Shown here: piece after piece, positions 11,669 to 21,849 of the stretch
How the letters are laid out: each line of letters begins with the position of its first letter
How positions within the stretch are numbered: the stretch's first letter is position 1
Assembly (NCBI RefSeq): GCF_037975245.1
Contig: NC_092582.1
Location: 24,008,577-24,072,576 of the forward strand
Direction of reading: 5' to 3'
DNA from: Apostichopus japonicus
Taxonomy: Eukaryota > Echinodermata > Holothuroidea > Aspidochirotida > Stichopodidae
Length of the DNA stretch: 64,000 bases
Made by a program: the position numbers and the translations under genes
Notes under the pieces: model-generated
What the model was told of the DNA's origin: nothing
Database searches by the model: none
What the model saw: the letters and a program-made list of their open reading frames with translations, nothing else

Positions 11669-14355
11669 GGAAGGTTTAAGTGTTCTCCAAAAAAACCTAA
11701 AAGATGAATGACCTTCGGCACAGGGGTAAACTGGACTCCTCCAGCTGCCTTTACTACATTTTACTGCATTACTACAAACATATGGTGGCTTCCACGCCAA
11801 CTCTCGACCAGAGTATGCTGTATTGGCCCCAAATAAACCAGATATTCAAATATGGTTACATTTGGTCAAAGTTTTGAAACTGGTTTTATTACCACCTTCC
11901 AGGAAATTTACCTCACTGGGACATTCAGGCATCTTATGCTTTCAATTAGAATGCCTTAGAACAATTTGGAAAGTAAAGACCTCTAGGAACATATTAAATA
12001 TTCTAGCAATTATAGCATGCTAAATTGGGGACAATACTACATAGCCCACCTTGAAAATATCCTGTAACCTTCTCTGGATAAACACTATCTAATATGGAAG
12101 AAATGCTTTGGTTAAAGTATGAATATGGTCACTTGAACATTAAGAAATGCAAGTGAGATAGTGGTAAGTTTTCCCTGCTCATGGTTATTGTATATAATTG
12201 AACTCAATGTAAGAACTGTACAGATACAATCAATGTGTTAAAAATAAAAACATGTTACAATACTGACTTACCTAACTTTAGAATAAGCAATACAAACAAT
12301 AGTAGGGCAGTGTTCCAAATACGGAATGCAAGGACATATACCCAAATAAGGCTAGGAGACGCCATGCCTCCATTGTGGAACTTCTACATGATAAGTATAG
12401 CAGCTTTACATGCAAAAGAACTTTTGCCAAAACATCAAAAGACCCTATAATGTCCCCTGCATTTCAAACATCTCCATCTGCCACTATCTACATCTGCCAC
12501 TGGGCCCGACTGGGGTTATCATGAGATCACTGCTAGCTGCAAGTTAGAGTACCTCTTCAACACTCTATGACATCACAATATATGTTATGTTAAATTGATC
12601 TCACACAATACAAAATAAAGACAAGTTATTCTGTACCAACAATAAATAACCCAAGATCAATGTCACATTAGAACTACTGGTATGACTGAACAAGCTACAG
12701 TAATTAAAAAGATCAGATATTGCTATCATGGAAAGCCAAATAGTGTACAATCAAGTATGTAGTGAAACCAATATTTCAATCATTTACTTATTTAATATGA
12801 CACAGTTGTAACTTTGATGACATCAATTATGTAGTTTACTTACACTATGAATGAACACGCAAATCAATGCTAAATACTACAGAAAGGAGAAGGATACATA
12901 ATGCACTGAATGCAACAATCAATGTCTGACACCATGGAGAAGATAAATTCTTATGATACATTGCACTAGCTTAGTAACTTCATTTTACTGAGACACCATG
13001 TTTGTTGTTGTCTGTTATGGTACAGTTTGTTCAATTGTCTTGAAGCCTTGTGATATCTACATTCTGGATACTTGTTACTCCCATTGTCCACTCTTGCGTC
13101 CTTGATGTATGGTATTTAAATAAGCTGAGAAACTGCTTTGACATCAGCTATTTCAAAATTGTCCGTATCCATGTTAACAACGTTCACTACGCAAATCCAT
13201 AGCTTTCACTGGAGAACAAGAAATATGACAATCATCTTACGTAAAGTAGAGAAGCACACATTTATTAATGAAACAATCCAACACAAATACTTCCAGTTCC
13301 AACCCTTATATCTGCTTGCAAAACATCCATCATGCCATAACGCTATGCTGTGCTGTACTGTTCCTCTAAAGGATGTTCTGTACATCTGTAATGTGAAATG
13401 AAAATGGAAAAAAGACATATTTATGGCATTGTGTGAGGACAGAAGTGTCACAAAGATACCTGTTCAAATGATTTTCCAAAATATGATTTATTTGATTTTA
13501 ATTGCAAGAGGCATTCAGGCTCATAGCCAAGGTAACTGGGTTGGAGGCAGCATAAATGTTTTGTTTGTTTATTCACTGAGATTGTAACTTGCACTCATTG
13601 TAATAACTAAAAATTAACTCAATAAACTCAAATCTGGGTGAAAGTAGACCCCTTAATGATGCCCCTAACACGTTAAACTAGAAATATAGCTCACACTCAA
13701 TATTTGCCAAAAATGTCAATGTCTTTGCTGATATGAAACTATATGCACATGACAACCTGATCAGATGACAACTACAGTATAGGCAGTTAAGAGTAACTTT
13801 TTTTAAGCAGTGCAAGTACTGTACTGTATGTACAAATGATGCCACATCATCATGAAACATAAAAAGAAAACATAAAGAGAAAAGAATAAATGTGCAATTT
13901 TTGAACACAAACTGCTTCAGACAGGTAGGTAGCACATTCTACAACATTGGTAAATGTCTTTATTTTTCAGAGATAAGGAAAAATACTAAAGGTACAGTAC
14001 CTGTAGTACCTGAGGTACTGTTATCATTAACTTGTGGGGTTTGAACATTTTTGGGTCCCTCACTTTTACAGACCTCCAGTGGCTATATTAGCACCATATT
14101 TAGCACTACATGTCTATGTCATTAATATAACATAATACAATAAATGAATAAATGTGTCCAATGTCCTAAATCTGGTTAGTCATATGCAGTCCTACAGTAG
14201 TAGACTGCAGACCTAGTTAAAATGTAGACTTATTTACAGCATGGAATGGTTACAGTATGTATGTCAAAAAATTACCAGTCCACTGGGGTATAGCTGCTGG
14301 AGTGCATTGCTGCATCAGCCTCTGTTGGGCATGGCCTTTCGTCGAGGAACTGGTG
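11669..14355. other. No gene recognised
   Basis: AT-rich DNA lying inside the 10.1-17.9 kb inverted-repeat interval. Frames of 60-87 codons occur on both strands, but none shows a domain, a Kozak context or convincing splice borders. The string TACAGTACCTGTAGTACC near 13991 is a small imperfect palindrome. Confidence 0.5.
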
Positions 14356-17300
14356 TTATCTTTTCTGGTTGATCAGTTTGGACATCAACCTCTCGAGTTT
14401 CTTAATTGGGCACACACTTTCAACTGAAAAAGACAAATATATAATACCGGGATGTGCAAAGTTAATAATATATCAGCATGCATACTGTACACATAGCAGG
14501 GAAGTGCTCATGAATATTTGAGTGCCAGGCAGATTGGGCGGTACTGTGATCCACACCCTGGGAGAGGGATTTCATGGGTGGGGTCCCCCCCCCAATGGAC
14601 AAATTTTGCACATGAAGTATGCTTAGGTGGTGCTATATTCCTATTCTGTGCCATATATTCTCCCAGATTTTGGTTATGGTAAAACTTATTAAATTATCAT
14701 CAAAAAGTGCTGGGCGAAAAAGGTTAAATACTGTTTGTGCGGGGCGGCATTCAGAACTGCTGGGCGTACAGTAGCTGCCCAGTGTGAGCACATCCCTGGC
14801 ATAGTGAATTATATAACTTCCAACTTAAATTACTGAATACCACATTTTGCCCTTCACTAAATAGTCAAAAATTCAAATCAATTTTGCAAACACAGAACAG
14901 TAATTACACTACTAGTTAATACAGAACTTTCTATTGGCAGCATAAATTCATCACATCTGCTTTATGATTTACAGTATGTATAGTGTCAACTCTGCAAGTA
15001 TTCAAGAATGGTCCATTAACTAATATAGTGCAAACCTAAACTAGTGACGTGCAACAATTTCTATTATATTTCTTATTTCTATGTTAGTAGTGCACACCTG
15101 CAGTATTATAACTCATCTACTAATACCTTACATACGCTAAATGTCATAACGTTTGATGTTACAATGGCAATGTCCCAGTGGGCTTGCTCATACACTAATA
15201 TGTCACCAAATTTCATCATGTTCAGGGATGAATAATTGCTTTCAAAAATATAGCTAGGCGTTGCTTATTTCCAAGACTAAAAATTACGGAATATTCTACA
15301 GGTGTGCCCTAAACAATGAAGTGTTTAAAAGATACTATAGAAACATGATACTGTATGGTATATAATGGGTGACCATTCTAGTTCTCTCACAAATCAGTAG
15401 TATCATTTTCATTTTGTATAATTTTTAGAACTGCATGATCAGATTATGTGTAGAGCTATGAAGCCTATGATGTTGTTATATTTTGGCAAATGTCTTTAAT
15501 TTCTATATCATGATGAAATTTTAAAATTAGTGTAAGACGGACTCAACGACCCCCGGAATGGTGCGTCATGTACGATGAAGCGCATATTTGGTGCGTTATT
15601 CCAACTACAATATGTGCGTCAGTGTCCGTCAATGTGCCATGCATGGTGTATCCTTTAAATTAAATGTGATAAATTTTGTCGAACATAAAATGGTGGCATT
15701 CACAATTATTGGTGACATTGATTTGTTTATGTTGTCCTTGATTTTATGATTAAACAACGATGATAGCAAACTATCATGTTATGAATGCATAAATATGTGA
15801 ACAATATCTACTATCCTTCACTAATTCAACAAAGGAGCCTGTAGAGCTAGTGTAGCTTCTTTCTGAGAAGGCTTTTGAGTTTTGAATTAATTTGGAAAAC
15901 TTAGTTATATTAGTTATCACTTTACACTACAGATACAGGAAAAGCCGCTAAGGTTTTTCTAAGTTACTATACCAAGTTGGGAGTATTATAGGCATACTCT
16001 AATTTGGGATAGAAAGAGTTTAAATTACAACGTGGCTATTTTTAAGACTAGGAGTAACAATATTTTCTGGTTAAGGGTTGGGTTAGGGTTAGGTTAGGGG
16101 TTAGGGTTAGGTTTACCCCTACTACTGTACATGCGCAGTTGCTTTATTTACTTTACTGCGCATGAATTCGCCGATGTCGTAAGAATAGTTTATAAATAAT
16201 TGTAACGACTAGTCGTAAGAATAGCCACGGCCTTTAAATTAATGCGTACATTTTTTCTTTGCAAGTGGAGAATCATCCACAGCTAAAGTGGCTATGCGGA
16301 TTGACAAACAAGTGAAGCAAAGTAAATATCCTAGCCTATGCATATTAGACTTAAAAAAGTAAAAGAACCCAATGCCTTAGTAACTTAATTCATCTTGGAG
16401 TTGCTCAGCAGATTCGAGGTTATTTCACCACTTAAGAACCCATTCTCAGACAAAAAAAAAGACAAAACTGAAATGGCTACACAAATTAGTAGTCTATAAC
16501 TGAGAATGACCATGCCTGCAAATATGCAGTAAATTTTCAAGTTGTCAGACTAATTTTATTTGTTGCTAGGAACTCTATAATTGTGCTGGTAAAGTAGAGT
16601 AGGAAATGAAAACAGTTACTTTATTGCGTATAGGCCCGTCCCTCACGTATCTCATTGCATACTGGACTTACAGTTACAAAATAAATATGCCCATATCAAA
16701 AATGCTCTTGACAGGAATAACCACCAAATTGAGGTAGGCCCTCCATGGTGCATAATTTTATAAATCTGGGCCTGGAGCTAGGCTACAGTAGTCCTACTTT
16801 TGCTATTGCTCCGCTCATGAGAAGTTGCATTTCTTTCGAGTTTAATTTTCTTGTGGGGAGATCTCCCTACCAAATCCATATTACACTAATGTAGGCTAAG
16901 TCCTATTCATATTTGCAAAGCTACCGATCATAAACCAAACACATGATACCGCACACTTCGATACTGATCATGCTTAGTAGGCGAATGTAAGTAGAAAAGC
17001 ATAAATAACACTTCATGAAATGTTCGGCCTAGGCTAGGCTACAGTTTGTACAGCAGCCTGCACTGCAGTAGCATAGACACTGCGGAGTTCGGACACCTTA
17101 GCCTTAAAACACCCCAAAACTATATCTCATGGTATAAATCACCTGAAACTATACTTGATATGGTTGGGTCATTTTGGAGAGAAAATAACTGTAGCTTCGT
17201 AGTTTTTCGTGCAATTGGCTCTTGCTGTAGGTTGTCACATCGTGAAATCGCGTATTTCTTAGGGGTGCCGAACTTCGCAGTGTTCCAAACTTCGCAAAAC

Positions 17301-17566
17301 TGACTATACTACTACTGTAATAGCCTATGTCTCTCGGTGTATTAGTTGCCTTAGTTTGTAGTACTCGTAGTAGTAGGCCTAGCTAGCATGATCTATTGAA
17401 CAATATAACAATAAAGCCTACGGCAGACCAAACACTTCGGCCGGAAAACAGTATGCAGTAGCCTAAATAGTAAATATATAACGTTAGTCGTTAGCATAAT
17501 TTACTGCCTACCTTCTCGTATGATCTGCCATGCCAGTAAATGCTCCGCGAAGGTAGCATTGGTCAT
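14356..17566 (-). CDS. Weak two-exon gene candidate, unknown product
   Basis: Proposed from splice signals alone. The first exon would run 17566-17512: ATG, then TNATFAEHLLAWQIIRE, ending before a good GTAGGC donor (phase 1). The frame is open upstream of this ATG for about 23 more codons. Just upstream lies the most CpG-rich stretch of the region (17725-17755), as expected near a start site. A matching phase-1 terminal exon follows a strong TTTTTCAG acceptor at 14423 and reads ESVCPIKKLERLMSKLINQ..., with stop TAA at 14356-14358. Joined directly they give only 40 residues, so internal exons may be missing, or the two may not belong together. I do not recognise the protein. The pair lies inside the 22 bp inverted-repeat interval, so it could belong to an unclassified transposon. 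Confidence 0.22.
14497..14798. mobile_element. Short TIR element (hAT-like MITE)
   Basis: The left end CAGGGAAGTGCTCA and right end TGAGCACATCCCTG are inverted repeats with one mismatch, 302 bp apart. The flanks ACATAG and GCATAG fit a 6 bp target duplication with one change. Inside is a CCCTGGGAGAGGGATTTCATGGG block like that in the other G-rich elements here. No coding capacity. Confidence 0.68.
16069..16112. repeat. Short interstitial TTAGGG-type array
   Basis: About seven degenerate units of TTAGGG (TTAAGGG, TTGGG, TTAGGG, TTAGG, TTAGGGG, TTAGGG, TTAGG). This is the animal telomere repeat, but here it is short and internal. The flanking sequence contains CATGCGCAG and CTGCGCATG as an inverted pair at about 16130-16165. 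Confidence 0.8.
17078..17282. repeat. 205 bp inverted-repeat unit (possible MITE)
   Basis: The left end CACTGCGGAGTTCGG-ACACC is matched by a right end whose reverse complement is CACTGCGAAGTTCGGCACC. This gives arms of about 20 bp with two or three changes. The interior is non-coding. A second partial copy of the arm (AACTTCGCAAAACTG) follows at 17289. No target duplication is clear, so it may be a hairpin-type MITE or a simple inverted duplication. Confidence 0.65.
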
Positions 17567-17910
17567 TTTGTCGATCCCCGATCTCTGTTCCAGTAGATCG
17601 TTTTTGGAGACCCAGTACACGTACGTAGCACCAGCTCAAGTACACTTTTCATTTCATGTCCGTTTTGTCGCTCACTGCTTTTGGCATCGGGACCCACAAT
17701 AAAGCAACCTGTGCCTTCCACTTCAACAGCGCGGCGACGCGGCCGCAATATACACGTTATGTGTGTTATGCTACCATTGCATGAAACTGTGCTATATATT
17801 ACGTATATTTACATACAGGGTACACTGTACACTGGTAGTATATTACAAATACCGTGTCACGTGATTAACGGTGAACCATCGAAACATATGAAATTGGCCC
17901 GCCCTCTAAA

Positions 17911-17932
17911 AATTTCCTAGCTGAGAGTGTGC
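17911..17932. repeat. Right copy of the 22 bp long-range inverted repeat
   Basis: Exact reverse complement of 10088-10109, ending GAGAGTGTGC. The two copies are 7.8 kb apart and may be the ends of one large insertion. A CGCCCTCTAAA string lies just inside (17891), and another just outside at 18043. Confidence 0.75.
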
Positions 17933-20427
17933 TTTCAATCTAACAATACACTATAAAAAAAAATGTTGCATTCAAAGTTAACCATCAGTTCCAGCAGTGA
18001 TCGCGGCACAGTTCTCATTTATCCGTGAGCAAAGTGTACGAGCGCCCTCTAAAATAATAAAGTTTGCATCACCCAGGAGGACACAACTATCTTCTGATTA
18101 TAATAAAGTTATCGTAAGATGAAGACTGTGGGTTACAGTCAGGATAGTCAGAGTGAGGTTGTAGGATTATTTAGATCATCCATGTTTATTTTAGATTAGA
18201 AGGGCCGCCCTGACGTTCGTTAATTGTTGATGTTCACAATAATGAATATTTAAAGAACATAATGATATAGATATTAAACATCAAGAGAAACAAAGGTGGA
18301 ATCAGAGTAATGTACAGCTTACTACCGTAAAAGCTATTTCCATTCCTTGGAGGTTGGGGCGGGGGACTTGTGAGAGATTACAACCAAGTTGATTTCGTGA
18401 ACGTTGTGAATACAACTATACATTTACAGGCTGAATTTAGTTATAGCTAATCCCTTCGTTTGAACGATATGTTTATGATGGGAGTTAAAGGTCTAACTTG
18501 TTTTTATGTACAGAATTTGAACAGGATGACATATTGCTCGTTATGGACATTTGACATATATGGATACAAACGATTATTCCGGTTAATTAGTCTATTATCT
18601 AGCATTTTGAACGATAAGCCTGCATAGTCGGTCAAAAACCTTGATTAACAATGATAATCGACAATCGACATTTTTAACCGATAATCCAATTTCATTGACT
18701 ATAAACTTTCATTTTCAGTTCTAAAACGCAGAGTAACGGTTCAAAACAAGACTGGCATTGAGGAATGATCCAATTTTCCCGACAGAATCAAACTGAAATA
18801 TATCATTAGTGGGATTTTGCCTTGCCATACACGGGATTCAGTAATAATTTTGACATGCGAGCAAACATCCGGTAAGATTAGCATAATAATACGAGTAAAT
18901 CCCCTTCTGAATGAGAAAAAAACCGCAGGTGGCTTTAGCTTTGTGAACAATCCAGGGACCGATTTCTGTTAGTCATACAGTATTGTTTTAAGGTGGTTTG
19001 GATAGGCTCGTTGCTCGTGCATAAAATCCAACACTAGCAATTGAACGTACGGGGACTGCTGGTGAAAGTGTAACCATTTAGTTGAATAACATTTACTTCA
19101 AAGGCATCAATAAGACACTGCAACCTTCTCATCATGCTCTACATCCATGGAAATGTTTTTGCAAATTATTCTCGTTGGATCAATATCCCAGGATTTTACC
19201 TTGTGAATATTTCGCAATGATTTCGAAATCCAAAGTGACGTAACATGAATTCAGGATCAATAGTTTCAGAGACCTATACATCTTTTCGTGGGCTGAGAAA
19301 ATGATTCCTTATGGATGAGGATTTAATTTTTCGAGAGGATCACTTAATTTTTATACCGGTATACACTTTAAACTATAGCATAACGATAATTCCTATCAGG
19401 TGGTGAAGTTTGTAGGTAATTTTACCTTCCTGACTTCCCGAAAGCTTTGGAGATTAACAGATATTGGAAGACAAATTTAGTATTGTCCCGTTGACCACTC
19501 GTCATCTCATGTGAGTACACATTCCAATTGAAAATATTTGTTAATATTAATAAACTGGAATAAACGGTGATAGGTTAAACGCGAACAACAATTTACTTCT
19601 CAATGTCAAAGACCAATAGGTTATCGTCACATCAACAACCGGAAACACAACCCAGAATTTAAACAAACTTAAACTAGGCCAGCTTGAATTTTCTTATAAA
19701 AAGAAGCAACTTATAATGACATTTGTTATAAGTAAGTTTAATAAATCAAATACCAGAAAACGTATCCCCTGATGTAAACAATAACATGGCAGTAGCTGTT
19801 AATTTGAAAAAAGGATAGAGGAATTCAGGATACATTTCAATCGCCTTTCCTGAATGTCGATCGGAGTCTCGGAGAGGAAACAAACATACCGCTGATACCG
19901 GTCCAAAAGTAAAATAGCGGCTTAACAATTAACAGCCTAAATTGTTCTGTGGTTAAAATAATGTTTTGAACATCCACCGATGGTCAAATCACCACCCCAG
20001 TCTACCCCCTCCCATTAAAAAGTGCATTGTGTAAGACAATAGTCCTTCACTTTCAGCGGAATTACTTAATGCAGTTATTGTCTATCATTTGTGCTGAAAA
20101 CACAGGAACCAAAAAAGTACACATTCAACTGTGACTGATTCATTTGCGTTATCAAAGTAAATTAGTCATAATTTCCATAACAATCCTTTTTTGGAAAGTA
20201 AATCAGAGCCAAACCTACCTTGATATTACAAACGTTTAAAACCTTGTATAAAACGAACTATGTCACACTGATTATCGCCGTTCATTGTTTTACGTAATTC
20301 AAGGGTGTTAAGTACATATACCGCCAATAGTTTGGTCTAAATAATCTCTTCACGAATGGATAATAGAAACTTTCTGCATTAAGATATAATGTCCAGGCTA
20401 GCACAATTATGTTTCTAGAGTTGATTT
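17933..20427. other. No gene recognised
   Basis: AT-rich intergenic DNA downstream of the homeobox gene. No domain, repeat or transposon end could be supported. It would hold the 3' UTR of the minus-strand homeobox gene if exon 4 is right. Confidence 0.5.
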
Positions 20428-20509
20428 TCATTTGATATGTTTAAAGCACCACTGTAGTTCATACCTACCTTTATTTTTTCCCTTTTCTCTTCGAAATTTC
20501 TTGACCAAC
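20428..20509 (-). CDS. Candidate exon 4 of homeobox gene
   Basis: From AG|GTTGGTCAAG the frame reads [19 protein letters not shown]... to TGA at 20428-20430. It would restore a basic homeodomain end (residues 54-60) in the right phase. Against it: the acceptor context GAATTATGAAG is not pyrimidine-rich, and position 55 would be Val instead of Lys/Arg. The 10-mer AAGGTTGGTC occurs at both the proposed donor and acceptor, so sequence similarity there may mislead. Confidence 0.35.
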
Positions 20510-21726
20510 CTTCATAATTCCTTTAATTATCAGAATTGATTATACCACTATTGAAAATAAATTGCTGAAATGGTTAAAATATAAATCCCTAGGTTTATAT
20601 TTAATAGTACCGTTATAAAATAATTGATGATATTTTTAATCCTTTTACAGGGATTAAACAATAACCATTAAAGCATGCGCGAATTTAAGGACATTACCCC
20701 TTTGCTCATATACTGCTTCTAAAGAATTTGATATATTATTGATGTTATATGATCGAACCATCGATAATATGACGTTGTTGAAGTATCAAACTTATTTGCA
20801 AATCAATATGAGAGATATCCTATATCAACAGTGTTCCATCAGCGTCATAGAAACAGAACATACATATCTCTAACTCTAAGCGTAGCTAAGTTCCCGTATC
20901 CCAATATAGACTTACATAGGCTTGTAACCACTGAATTTAGTTCACTGTGGTAATTGTCGAACGTTTATTTCCAGTTTGATGATGACAGCAGTTATGATGA
21001 TTAACTCCTGTTAAGTTTAATTTATTTAATTTTCCTTTCCAATCATGACATTATTATAGTTAAAAATTATGCTCGTGGTGCAAAGATATGTCGGCCGTAT
21101 TTTCACAGCGTTGTAAATCTACGGAAACGAAGGTATAACGCATGCGCATTTGATGATCCATTTGGATGAGTGTCAGAAGATTATGTTTATACATAACAAT
21201 AATACACACCAAATCGGACATAGCGTTGTATGTGTGTGCGTGTGTGTGTATGTTTGTGTAAAAGTGATGGCGCTAGATTGAAGTACCTTTCCTTACATCC
21301 TTGCTTATGTACAAATGCTTTACGCATACGAACCTTGCAAATTGTTTTGGGGTAACTATATAGTACATACTGATCCCACCTGGATGATTCTGGTTTCAAA
21401 CTAATAGTCTTATTAATCAAACAATATATTTAGCCTTATCTTCCAAAGTAAAAGGGGGAAAAGAGTAAGAAACAAAGACCAACCTTCTATTTTGAAACCA
21501 TGTTTTGACTTGAGCCTCTTCAAGACCTAGTCTAGTTGCTAGCACACACCTCTCATGAAGACCCAGGTATTTCTTGGCACTGAAAGTTCTTTCTAAACCT
21601 GACGAAAAGTGGCATCAAATGTAATATTATGTAATGCTATGACATACTCCAGATGTTTAGGATTATAGAGCTAATTTCCCATTAACATTGTCACTAAATA
21701 TGTATATATATATATCTATATATCTA

Positions 21727-21782
<56 letters not shown>

Positions 21783-21799
21783 AAGTTTAGTATTGATTG

Positions 21800-21849
<50 letters not shown>

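Noticed and set aside
16069-16112. Chromosome end
   Set aside because: The TTAGGG array is about 44 bp, degenerate and flanked by ordinary DNA on both sides.
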